Assembly (NCBI GenBank): GCA_021740045.1 | Contig: JAIPAP010000048.1 | Location: 1 to 32,632, forward strand | Direction: 5' to 3' | DNA from: Bacteroidales bacterium | Lineage (GTDB): Bacteria; Bacteroidota; Bacteroidia; Bacteroidales; JAIPAP01 | DNA: 32,632 nt | Shown: one piece after another, positions 1-6,848 of the stretch | How positions within the stretch are numbered: position 1 is the stretch's first letter | Layout: every line of letters begins with the position of its first letter | The notes under the pieces: generated by a model | Seen by the model: only the letters and a program-made list of their open reading frames with translations | The model's database searches: none | What the model was told of the DNA's origin: nothing | Made by a program: the position numbers and the translations under genes

Positions 1-108
1 GGCTCAACTTAGCCCTGATGAACCAAAACAGGTTCGCTAGATGCCAATCTTTGATCATCACATAATTGGAGGATTTATAAAACATATCAAAAATGTAATC
101 CCTCAAAA

Positions 109-306
109 CAGCCTGAAAGGCTGAAACAACACAGCACAATACATCAGACGATGAAGATTAGCATTTCGATGTTACCACAGCCTGAAGGGCTGCAACAACA
201 TAGCACAGGGCCCGCCCGAACGAATGAATTCGTTCATTCGGACGGGCAACGCCCTGTGGATATGAAACCCCGTTGTAATGCCAGCCTGAAAGGCTGGAAC
301 AAGATT
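109..306. repeat. Dispersed composite palindromic repeat (GAA-triloop hairpins)
   Basis: Three copies of a short hairpin lie at 109-123, 178-192 and 281-297. Each is a 6-7 bp stem built on CAGCCT/AGGCTG closed by a GAA triloop and followed by AAC-rich sequence. The first two copies continue alike for about 28 bases, ending in a CA-rich tail and AGCAC. Between the second and third copies sits a hairpin with arms CACAGGG (204-210) and CCCTGTG (252-258), enclosing a larger palindrome. From general knowledge this resembles dispersed non-coding repeats common in Bacteroidota intergenic regions. An open frame runs through the repeat into the ABC gene, but I do not regard that part as coding. Confidence 0.75.
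211..246. repeat. 36-nt near-perfect palindrome nested in the repeat
   Basis: The 36 bases are centred on AATT at 227-230. The arms CCCG...GACGGG pair with only three non-Watson-Crick positions (225/232, 221/236, 215/242), all of which are G-T pairs on one strand or the other. The palindrome is itself bracketed by the CACAGGG/CCCTGTG arms at 204-210 and 252-258, so the whole unit can form a long cruciform or RNA hairpin. I read it as the variable core of the dispersed repeat rather than a regulatory site, because it sits more than 100 bases before the likely start of the next gene. Confidence 0.7.
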
Positions 307-366
307 TACTGTAATGTATGTCAACCAATATCACCCAAATTCTCGTATTTTCGTTCTTTTAAAACT

Positions 367-2076
367 ATGGCACTACTCGAGGTAAATAATCTGGGCATTA
401 GCTTCACCAGCGAAGGAACGCGCTTTAAGGCAGTGGACGGCATTTCATACACCCTTGAACGTGGACAAACCCTTGGCATCGTGGGCGAATCCGGTTCGGG
501 AAAATCGGTTTCGGCTTTATCCATTATGGGTTTGATCCCCATACCGCCCGGCAGAATTAATAGCGGTTCGGTATTATTCAACCCGGATAACCAACAGGCC
601 GTTGACCTGCTAAAACTCGACGAAAGCGCCATGCGAAGCTACCGGGGCAATCACATCAGCATGATCTTCCAGGAACCCATGACCTCGCTGAACCCGGTTT
701 ACACCTGCGGCAGGCAAGTGATGGAAACCCTGCTCATCCACCGGGATATAACCAAAAAGGAGGCCCGTGCCAAAACCATTGATCTTTTCAATGAAGTGAA
801 ACTCCCCCGCCCGGAATCCATTTTCAAATCATACCCCCATGAAATCTCCGGTGGGCAAAAGCAAAGGGTGATGATTGCGATGGCCATTGCCTGCAATCCG
901 GCCATTCTTATCGCCGACGAACCCACCACCGCCCTGGATGTCACGGTGCAAAAGAGCATACTTGAGCTGCTGAAAAGCCTGCAACAAAAGCACAACATGG
1001 CCATTATCTTTATCACCCATGATTTGGGCGTAATTGCCGAAATCGCCGATGAAATAGCCGTAATGTACCAGGGGAAAATTGTCGAGCACGCCGTTTCCAA
1101 CGAGCTTTTTAATCATCCGAAGCATCCCTACACAAAAGGCTTGCTGGCATGCCGGCCAAGGCTGGACAAGCGCTTCGAGCACCTTCCAACGGTGGGGGAT
1201 TTCATGGAAGAGTCATCCCGGTCAGCGCTAAATTTATTTAAAGAGATACAGGATGAGCAACGGAAAAAGAATCATGAAAAGCTTTATGTCCAAGCGCCGG
1301 TGCTTGAGGTGAACAACCTACAGACCTGGTTCCCGGATAAACGCTCGTTTTTCGGACGGACAAAGGAGTGGGTGAAGGCCGTGGATGATATCAATTTTAT
1401 GGTTTATCCAGGAGAAACCCTCGGTTTGGTAGGCGAATCGGGTTGCGGAAAAACCACCCTGGGCCGCACCATTTTGAAGCTAATTGATGCAAAGGATGGT
1501 AGTATAAAGTACAAGGGGCAGGAACTGCGCAATTTGAACCAAAAGCAGTTTCGCAGATTCAGGAAAGACCTGCAAATCATTTTCCAGGACCCCTATTCCT
1601 CCTTAAATCCCCGCATCACCATAGGTTCGGCGATCACGGAGCCCATGAACGTACATGGTATTGGCAAGGGGCGAAAAACACGCAGGGAAAAAGCCATCGA
1701 GCTATTACACCGGGTTGATCTATCGGAAAACCACTTTAACCGGTATCCCCATGAACTCAGTGGCGGGCAACGCCAACGGGTATGCATTGCCAGGGCGCTG
1801 GCCCTGGAACCGGAATTTATTATTTGCGATGAATCGGTTTCGGCTCTCGATGTATCGGTGCAGGCACAAGTGCTTAACCTGTTGAATGAACTGAAGCGGG
1901 AATTCAATTTCACCTACATTTTTATTTCCCATGACCTGTCGGTGGTAAAATTTATGAGCGACCGCATTATTGTGATGAAAGACGGTAAAATACAGGAAAG
2001 CGCCGAGGCGGATGAACTTTACCGCAACCCTCAGACCGAATACACCCGGAAGCTGATAGAGGCTATACCGGAGTAG
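367..2076 (+). CDS. Fused ABC transporter ATP-binding protein, oligopeptide/nickel (DppD-DppF, GsiA/YejF) type
   Basis: This encodes two complete ATPase domains in one chain, which power an inner-membrane peptide or small-solute importer. I place the start at 367 (569 residues) because the in-frame extension upstream to 151 reads through the palindromic repeats; from 367 the protein opens directly on the first beta-strand (ALLEVNNLGISF). In that numbering domain 1 has Walker A GESGSGKS at 40-47, the signature SGGQ near 161-164 and Walker B with D184/E185. Domain 2 has Walker A GESGCGKT at 356-363, SGGQ at 465-468 and D488/E489. The domain 1 C-terminal piece HPYTKGLLACRPRL is typical of the peptide/nickel family. 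No permease or binding-protein gene is adjacent, so the substrate cannot be told. A weak -7-like TATTTTCG lies at 346-353. Confidence 0.93.
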   Translation: MALLEVNNLGISFTSEGTRFKAVDGISYTLERGQTLGIVGESGSGKSVSALSIMGLIPIPPGRINSGSVLFNPDNQQAVDLLKLDESAMRSYRGNHISMIFQEPMTSLNPVYTCGRQVMETLLIHRDITKKEARAKTIDLFNEVKLPRPESIFKSYPHEISGGQKQRVMIAMAIACNPAILIADEPTTALDVTVQKSILELLKSLQQKHNMAIIFITHDLGVIAEIADEIAVMYQGKIVEHAVSNELFNHPKHPYTKGLLACRPRLDKRFEHLPTVGDFMEESSRSALNLFKEIQDEQRKKNHEKLYVQAPVLEVNNLQTWFPDKRSFFGRTKEWVKAVDDINFMVYPGETLGLVGESGCGKTTLGRTILKLIDAKDGSIKYKGQELRNLNQKQFRRFRKDLQIIFQDPYSSLNPRITIGSAITEPMNVHGIGKGRKTRREKAIELLHRVDLSENHFNRYPHELSGGQRQRVCIARALALEPEFIICDESVSALDVSVQAQVLNLLNELKREFNFTYIFISHDLSVVKFMSDRIIVMKDGKIQESAEADELYRNPQTEYTRKLIEAIPE

Positions 2077-2380
2077 GAGATTGATGTGACGACGTGGAAA
2101 TGTGATGATGTGATGATTCCTGTCTTGCCTAATCTCCGGACTGCTACGAAGCATCACAATAGTAAGAAATATTAGCTTCCCCAAGCAACACTTCTATAAT
2201 GGAAATTAAAGCTAAACCAATAAGGTCTTTTTTCATCATATGAGGTAATTTTTACATATAGTTCCTGCTAAATAAATGGAATAATTTCAAGCATGCCCGA
2301 TGGCTGATATCAGTTCTTTAGGTGAATGCCGGTAATGTTGGTATGATTTTTTGGTTGCATGTAAAAAGTGAAAAAGCCTT
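2077..2380. other. 304-bp intergenic region without a recognised gene
   Basis: This gap follows the ABC ATPase. It opens with a short GATG/GTGATGATG-rich run (about 2081-2117), the kind of simple repeat that often trails genes in related genomes. The remainder is AT-rich. I see no convincing terminator hairpin, RNA gene or open frame. A promoter for the small membrane protein that follows should lie near its right end, but no perfect TAnnTTTG motif is present. Confidence 0.5.
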
Positions 2381-2782
2381 ATGATTGTTAATGTTTTTAA
2401 AATCCTTGTACCACTGGTAATTGCCGTAGTTATTGGATTGATCTTTTCACTGGGATTTCATAAAAAAGGCCCGTGGGGAAGTATCGTTACCTTTATTCTC
2501 ATTTTATTCCTGGCCATTTGGGCAGCCTCATTATGGCTCAATCCAATAGGCCCCACCGCCTGGGGCATTCCCTGGTACCCGATCATTTTCTTTGGAATAC
2601 TTATAGCTTTTATCCTGGCGCAAATCACCCCAATGCCCCGTAATAAATTCAAAGGCCGCCGGCAGATGTTTACCGAGGAAGATGAAGAATCAAAGGAAAC
2701 GCGACAGGTCATTACATTTGATGAAGTGTTTTGGGTGTTGCTGGTCGCTTTTATTATTGCAATTGTATTAGGGTATATGTAA
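2381..2782 (+). CDS. Small membrane protein of unknown function, four predicted TM segments
   Basis: I do not recognise this 133-residue protein. It has hydrophobic stretches at about 5-26, 33-53, 63-83 and 113-132, consistent with a four-helix inner-membrane protein. Between the third and fourth segments is a charged loop (about 86-112) with a basic patch NKFKGRR, then an acidic run EEDEESKE. The second and third helices are joined by a proline- and tryptophan-rich turn (NPIGPTAWGIPWYP), suggesting a tight periplasmic or membrane-surface loop. It stands alone, with gaps on both sides, so the neighbours give no functional clue. The codon pattern looks like the neighbouring genes and the frame is uninterrupted, so I think it is a real gene of a poorly characterised family. 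Confidence 0.75.
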   Translation: MIVNVFKILVPLVIAVVIGLIFSLGFHKKGPWGSIVTFILILFLAIWAASLWLNPIGPTAWGIPWYPIIFFGILIAFILAQITPMPRNKFKGRRQMFTEEDEESKETRQVITFDEVFWVLLVAFIIAIVLGYM

Positions 2783-2794
2783 GGATGTGTTTGA

Positions 2795-2956
2795 AAAACA
2801 ATCAATCTGAAAATTAAAGGAAAGACACCTAATATTAAAACCCTTAAATCAATGAAAGAGGTAGAAAAGGGTAAAGTTAATAGCTATGAATCTGTAAAGG
2901 ATTTGATGTTAAAGTTGAAGAAGCGATTAGGATTAAAGTTTAAAATGCACAAATAA
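2795..2956 (+). pseudogene. Relic of a small antitoxin-like gene (C-terminal part only)
   Basis: An open frame without a proper start encodes about 53 residues. The only ATG, at 2852, would give 34 residues (MKEVEKGKVNSYESV..., ending KFKMHK). The pattern T-x-K-S-M-K-E-V-E-K-G-K-x-x-S-Y-E-S-V-K-D-L-M resembles, from memory, the C-terminal toxin-binding tail of RelB-type and related small antitoxins of Bacteroidota (usually ...KAMKEAEEGKV...YNSVEEL...). There is a stop codon directly upstream at 2792-2794 and no toxin gene follows: the next gene is an unrelated minus-strand DUF3109 gene. I therefore call it a decayed fragment. A real micro-protein from 2852 is possible but less likely. Confidence 0.45.
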
Positions 2957-2960
2957 ATAA

Positions 2961-3548
2961 TCATAAAGGTTTTTTGTGGCTTTCCTGTTCATGCTCTATC
3001 GACTTCTCCAGCCCGTCATACCAATCCTTCCCATACTTCCGGATCAGGGCCTCTTTAAGAAATTTATACACCGGCACGTTCAGCCTTCTTCCCTTCAGCA
3101 AAGCTTTTTCACAAATATGCCAGCGGTGGTAGTTTACCGCTTCATTATGTTGGTTTATGGTAACCCGGGCCGGATACAAATGGCAGGAAATGGGTTTACG
3201 GAAATCCACCTTACCGTCTTCATAGGCTTTTTCGATTGCACAGCCGGCAACTTTGTTCTCATCAAAAATCGCATAGGCACATTCACGGCCATCCACAAGC
3301 GGCGTAACCATATCGCCGTCTTTGTCATAATCGAAGACCCCGGTTTTCTCAATGGCCTCTATACCTTCTCTACGCATATAGGGCTTTATGTCTTCATAAA
3401 TATCGGCCAGGATGCCGGCTTCTTCCCTTTCAAGAGGAGCACCGGCATCACCCTCAACACAACAGGCCCCCTTGCACTTTTTAAGGTCACAAACAAACTT
3501 TACGGAGGCTATATCCTGCGAAACAATGGTATTATCTATCGGTATCAT
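2961..3548 (-). CDS. DUF3109 family cysteine-rich protein
   Basis: This protein of about 195 residues matches the DUF3109 family: the N-terminus MIPIDNTIVSQDIASVKFVC, then a C-x4-C-x3-CC cluster (DLKKCKGACCVEGDAGAPL), and later single cysteines in the contexts RECAYAIF, VAGCAIE, PISCHLYP and HICEKAL. The spaced cysteines suggest a bound metal or Fe-S cluster, as in the related YkgJ/CxxCxxCC proteins; the biochemical role is not established. I use the ATG at 3546-3548 rather than the one at 3590 because family members start with MI-x-IDD/N-T-IVS and the extra 14 residues (VQNKNLLEPYHYH) do not look conserved. It is transcribed divergently from the zinc-ribbon gene. Confidence 0.88.
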   Translation of the reverse strand: MIPIDNTIVSQDIASVKFVCDLKKCKGACCVEGDAGAPLEREEAGILADIYEDIKPYMRREGIEAIEKTGVFDYDKDGDMVTPLVDGRECAYAIFDENKVAGCAIEKAYEDGKVDFRKPISCHLYPARVTINQHNEAVNYHRWHICEKALLKGRRLNVPVYKFLKEALIRKYGKDWYDGLEKSIEHEQESHKKPL

Positions 3549-3675
3549 ATGGTAATGATACGGTTCTAGCAGATTTTTATTTTGAACCACCGAAATTTAG
3601 AAACTTAATTGCACCGGCATTGAAGATTAATAAATTATGTTGTTTTTTTGCAATGCAATTAAAAATAAAATCGCA

Positions 3676-3885
3676 ATGGAAAGAAAAAAGTTCGTATGCC
3701 CGAAATGCGGTAGCCACCAATTTGAAACCGATATGATAAGAGCTACCGGCGGCGCCTTTGCCAAGATCTTTGATATTCAGAATAAAAAATTTACGGCTGT
3801 AACCTGCACACGCTGCCGTTATACCGAATTTTACAAGGGCGATTCCAGTACCCTTGGAAATATCTTTGACTTTTTTACCAGTTAA
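3676..3885 (+). CDS. Small zinc-ribbon putative nucleic-acid-binding protein (COG3478-like)
   Basis: This 69-residue protein consists essentially of one zinc ribbon: CPKC (C8, C11) and CTRC (C44, C47) supply four zinc ligands, with the conserved tail YTEFYKG following the second pair. This pattern fits the family annotated as predicted Zn-ribbon nucleic-acid-binding proteins; the actual target is unknown. The frame is open from 3637, but I start at the ATG at 3676 because the preceding residues (MLFFCNAIKNKIA) come from AT-rich leader sequence and the family begins just before the first CxxC. It lies 61 bases before glyS in the same direction and might be co-expressed, although glyS carries its own promoter-like motif. 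Confidence 0.82.
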   Translation: MERKKFVCPKCGSHQFETDMIRATGGAFAKIFDIQNKKFTAVTCTRCRYTEFYKGDSSTLGNIFDFFTS

Positions 3886-3934
3886 GGCGGCGGCATTTAA
3901 CATATCATAAACATAAGGCAACCAACAAATTTTA

Positions 3935-3942
3935 TATTTTTG
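3935..3942 (+). promoter_or_regulatory. -7 promoter motif TATTTTTG immediately before glyS
   Basis: TATTTTTG fits the Bacteroidota -7 consensus TAnnTTTG perfectly and ends four bases before the glyS ATG. If it is used, transcription would begin at or within a few bases of the start codon, giving a leaderless or nearly leaderless mRNA. I see no good -33 TTG at the usual spacing, so the call rests on the -7 motif alone. Confidence 0.45.
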
Positions 3943-3946
3943 CGCC

Positions 3947-5479
3947 ATGGCAAATCACGAAGATCTATTTAAGAAAATAATTGCCCATGCCAAGGAGTAT
4001 GGGTTTATTTTTCAGTCGAGCGAGATATACGACGGATTAAGTGCTGTTTATGACTACGGCCAATATGGTAGCGAGCTTAAAGCCAATATCATGGATTATT
4101 GGTGGAAAGCGATGGTTCAGTACCATGAGAATATTGTGGGCATCGATTCGGCCATCTTTATGCATCCCCGTGTATGGAAAGCCTCAGGTCACCTCGAGGC
4201 CTTTAATGATCCGTTGATCGATAACAAGGATTCCAAAAAGCGATACCGTGCTGATCAGTTGGTGGAAGATCACATGGCCAAGATCGAACAGAAAGTCGAT
4301 AAAGAGGTTAAGAAAGCCAAAAAACGCTTTGGCGACGAGTTTGATGAAGAACAATTTGTAACCACTCATCCGCGGGTGCTTAAATATAAAGAGCAGATAG
4401 AAACCATCAATAACCGCTTGGTTAAAGATTTGGAAAACGAAGATTTCGATGACTTGAAAAAGCTGATCGAAGAGTTGGAAATTGCCTGTCCGGTATCCGG
4501 CTCCAAGAACTGGACAGAAGTGCGGCAATTCAACCTGATGTTTTCAACGCAGATGGGTTCGGTAAACGAAGGCGCCAATCAAATCTACCTCCGCCCCGAA
4601 ACGGCCCAGGGTATTTTTGTAAACTATTTGAATGTGCAGAAAACCGGCCGCATGAAGATCCCGTTTGGCATTGCCCAAATCGGAAAGGCCTTTCGTAACG
4701 AGATTGTAGCCCGCCAATTCATCTTCCGCATGCGCGAATTCGAGCAAATGGAAATGCAATATTTCGTGAAACCCGGAACTGAAATGGAATGGTTTGAGTT
4801 CTGGAAGAACGAACGGGTTAAGTGGCATAAGTCATTGGGTATACCGGATGACAAATTCCGCTTGCACGAGCACGACAAACTGGCCCATTATGCCAATGCC
4901 GCCTACGATATTGAATTTAATTTCCCCATGGGCTTCAAGGAGCTGGAAGGCATCCATTCGCGCACCAATTTCGACCTGAGCGCCCATCAGAATGAATCGG
5001 GGCGCAAAATACAATATTACGACAACGACACCCAGGATAGCTATGTTCCTTATGTAGTGGAAACTTCCATTGGACTCGACCGTATGTTCCTGGCCATCAT
5101 TACCCAGGCCTACACCGAAGAAAAGCTGGAAGACGGCTCCGAGCGTGTTGTCATGAAAATACCACCGATCCTGGCTCCGATAAAGGCGGCTGTTTTACCC
5201 CTGGTGAAAAAAGACGGCTTGCCTGAAAAGGCCCGCGAAATTATGGACAACCTCAAATACGATTACATGTGCCATTACGAGGAAAAAGACACTATCGGCA
5301 GGCGTTACCGCCGCATGGATGCCATAGGCACACCCTATTCCATTACCGTTGATCATCAAACCCTCGAAGATAATACGGTAACCATACGCGAGCGCGACTC
5401 CATGAAGCAGGACCGGATTGATATTGAAAAGATTCCTGAAATCCTGAGGGATAGACTCAAGCCGGTAAAAGTTGACTAA
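3947..5479 (+). CDS. glyS: Glycine--tRNA ligase (homodimeric class II)
   Basis: This enzyme charges tRNA-Gly with glycine in the cytoplasm. The 510-residue protein is the single-chain eukaryote/Gram-positive-like form, not the alpha/beta form. Visible markers are the N-terminal SSEIYDGLSAVYDYGQYGSEL, the motif 1 region, YLRPETAQGIFVNYLN, the motif 2 block FRNEIVARQFIFRMREFEQMEMQYF, the glycine-pocket region RTNFDLSAHQ, and motif 3 ETSIGLDRMFLA. A lysine/glutamate-rich coiled insertion (about residues 95-150) follows the N-terminal domain. The C-terminal anticodon-binding domain starts around 405 (PPILAPIKAAVLPL). The start gives the family-typical N-terminus. The stop overlaps the end of convergent pth by four bases. 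Confidence 0.97.
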   Translation: MANHEDLFKKIIAHAKEYGFIFQSSEIYDGLSAVYDYGQYGSELKANIMDYWWKAMVQYHENIVGIDSAIFMHPRVWKASGHLEAFNDPLIDNKDSKKRYRADQLVEDHMAKIEQKVDKEVKKAKKRFGDEFDEEQFVTTHPRVLKYKEQIETINNRLVKDLENEDFDDLKKLIEELEIACPVSGSKNWTEVRQFNLMFSTQMGSVNEGANQIYLRPETAQGIFVNYLNVQKTGRMKIPFGIAQIGKAFRNEIVARQFIFRMREFEQMEMQYFVKPGTEMEWFEFWKNERVKWHKSLGIPDDKFRLHEHDKLAHYANAAYDIEFNFPMGFKELEGIHSRTNFDLSAHQNESGRKIQYYDNDTQDSYVPYVVETSIGLDRMFLAIITQAYTEEKLEDGSERVVMKIPPILAPIKAAVLPLVKKDGLPEKAREIMDNLKYDYMCHYEEKDTIGRRYRRMDAIGTPYSITVDHQTLEDNTVTIRERDSMKQDRIDIEKIPEILRDRLKPVKVD

Positions 5480-6039
5480 CGGCTGTTATATTCATTCATG
5501 GTTTGATTAATCCCCACCGTTACAAAACTTTTTACTATTTCAATGGCCAGATCAATGCGGGGCTCGATCTCCTTGATCTCGCTTTTCGAGAACCGGCTTA
5601 GGACATATTCCACTTGGTAACCTTTGGCGAAGTCACTACCAATGCCGAAACGCAAGCGGGGAAATTCGTTGGTTCCAAGGGTTTCGATGATATGGGTCAT
5701 GCCGTTATGGCTCCCCCCGCTTCCTTTGGGCCGAAGGCGCAATTTACCCATCTCGAGGTCGATATCATCGGTAATAATGAGCGTTTTCTCAACCGGGACT
5801 TTCTCCTTATCCATCCAATATTTTACGGCTTTTCCGCTTAAGTTCATCAGGGTGGTGGGTTTTACCAGGATCAAGGTTCTACCCTTGAATTTTACTTTGG
5901 CAATATAAGCATGCCGGTCGATTTGCCAGGCGGCTTTAGCCTGCTCGGCAATGGTATCCACCACCATGAAACCAATGTTGTGGCGGGTTTTTTCGTATTT
6001 ACCCCCTACATTTCCCAGGCCGATTATCAGATATTTCAT
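5476..6039 (-). CDS. pth: Peptidyl-tRNA hydrolase
   Basis: Pth cleaves peptidyl-tRNA released from stalled ribosomes and recycles the tRNA. The 187-residue length is usual. The catalytic and binding residues are in place: N10 in GLGNVGGKYEKTRHN, catalytic H20, N66 in PTTLMNLSG, the aspartates of ITDDIDL around 91-94, and N112 in GSGGSHNG. It is the last gene of a minus-strand group prs-rplY-pth, an order I recall as common in Bacteroidota. A strong terminator separates it from rplY, so it probably has its own promoter in the 43 bases upstream, where an imperfect -7-like TACTTTG occurs. Its 3' end overlaps the glyS stop codon tail to tail. Confidence 0.97.
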   Translation of the reverse strand: MKYLIIGLGNVGGKYEKTRHNIGFMVVDTIAEQAKAAWQIDRHAYIAKVKFKGRTLILVKPTTLMNLSGKAVKYWMDKEKVPVEKTLIITDDIDLEMGKLRLRPKGSGGSHNGMTHIIETLGTNEFPRLRFGIGSDFAKGYQVEYVLSRFSKSEIKEIEPRIDLAIEIVKSFVTVGINQTMNEYNSR

Positions 6040-6082
6040 AAGTAAATCACCATTTTATTCATGCAAAGTAACGAAATATCAT

Positions 6083-6118
6083 AAAAAAACTGCCCCGGAT
6101 ATGGTCTATCAGGGGCAG
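6083..6118 (-). terminator. Rho-independent terminator after rplY
   Basis: On the minus strand a 7-bp stem CTGCCCC/GGGGCAG (arms at 6112-6118 and 6090-6096, loop of about 15) is followed by seven T residues (the A run at 6083-6089 on the plus strand). It sits just past the rplY stop and before pth, so it should end most prs-rplY transcripts. Confidence 0.85.
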
Positions 6119-6146
6119 CTTCTATTTTATCCGGTAAAATTATTGA

Positions 6147-6818
6147 CTATTCTTCGGATTTTTGCTCTTCTCCGCCGCCTTCTTCGCCTTCGGCAGCTTC
6201 GCCTTCGGCGCCTTCAGCACCTTCGGCTGCTTCTTCCTCTTCTTCCTCTTCTTCGTCGAGAGCTTCGGCAGCAGCGCCACGGGTAGTGACTACACCAACA
6301 ACCACATTTTCGGGGCGTGCCAGGTACTCGACATTTTCCTGAGGAAGGTCCTCAATCTTGAGTGAATCACCTATGTCGAGATCACTCACGTCAAGGTGCA
6401 ATTCATCAGGCATAAATTTCGGCAGGGTCTTGATACGTACACGACGTATTTTAACAGCCAAGATACCTCCTTTTTGAATACCTTTAGGAACACCTTCAAC
6501 CCTTACCGGAATGCGCATTACAATCGGTTGACCTTCTTTGTACTCATAAAAGTCAACATGCAAAATTTCGTCGGTAACCGGGTGATATTGTACACCCTGT
6601 ATAATGGCATTATGCTGTTCTCCGTCAATTGTAAGGTTGATGAAGAATACATCAGGAGTGAAAATAAGCTTGCCGAATTCAATAGCATTCACATAAAAAT
6701 GCTTTTGTTCTTTTCCACCGTAAATTACGGCGGGGACTTTACCTTCTCTCCTGAGTCGTTTAGCATTTGCCTTCCCTACGTTCTCTCTGGGAGAACCGCT
6801 CAAAGCAACTGTCTTCAT
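6147..6818 (-). CDS. rplY: 50S ribosomal protein L25 / general stress protein Ctc
   Basis: This is a long-form (CTC-type) L25 that binds 5S rRNA in the large subunit. Residues 1-90 carry the L25 fold (SGSPRENVGKANAKRLRREGKVPAVIYGG...), and about 95-180 the TL5/CTC beta domain (VDFYEYKEGQPIVMRIPVRVEGVPKGIQKGG, HLDVSDLDIGDSLKIEDLP). From about residue 184 to the C-terminus is a low-complexity acidic tail of Glu, Ala and Gly (a run of eight Glu, then EGAEGAEGE-type repeats). Such tails occur in Bacteroidota L25 but vary in length. It lies 30 bases downstream of prs and is very likely co-transcribed with it. At 223 residues it matches the long-form family size. Confidence 0.96.
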   Translation of the reverse strand: MKTVALSGSPRENVGKANAKRLRREGKVPAVIYGGKEQKHFYVNAIEFGKLIFTPDVFFINLTIDGEQHNAIIQGVQYHPVTDEILHVDFYEYKEGQPIVMRIPVRVEGVPKGIQKGGILAVKIRRVRIKTLPKFMPDELHLDVSDLDIGDSLKIEDLPQENVEYLARPENVVVGVVTTRGAAAEALDEEEEEEEEAAEGAEGAEGEAAEGEEGGGEEQKSEE

Positions 6819-6848
6819 GACTCATTCGATTTTTTAGTTTAACTTGAT

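Noticed and set aside
109-297. CRISPR-like array from the three repeated hairpins
   Set aside because: The copies are imperfect, spacers are unequal, and no cas genes are present.
151-366. N-terminal extension of the ABC ATPase (72 extra residues)
   Set aside because: It is translated palindromic repeat sequence; family alignment begins at the ATG at 367.
2081-2117. GATG-rich tandem run as a phase-variable repeat
   Set aside because: It lies after a stop codon, is short and irregular, and is not within or before a gene in a way that would switch expression.
2976-3569. Large plus-strand open frame opposite the DUF3109 gene
   Set aside because: It is a shadow of the real minus-strand gene, which has conserved cysteines and family motifs.
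6162-6842. Plus-strand frames opposite rplY with Phe-rich runs
   Set aside because: They are the reverse complement of the Glu-rich L25 tail; no family resemblance.
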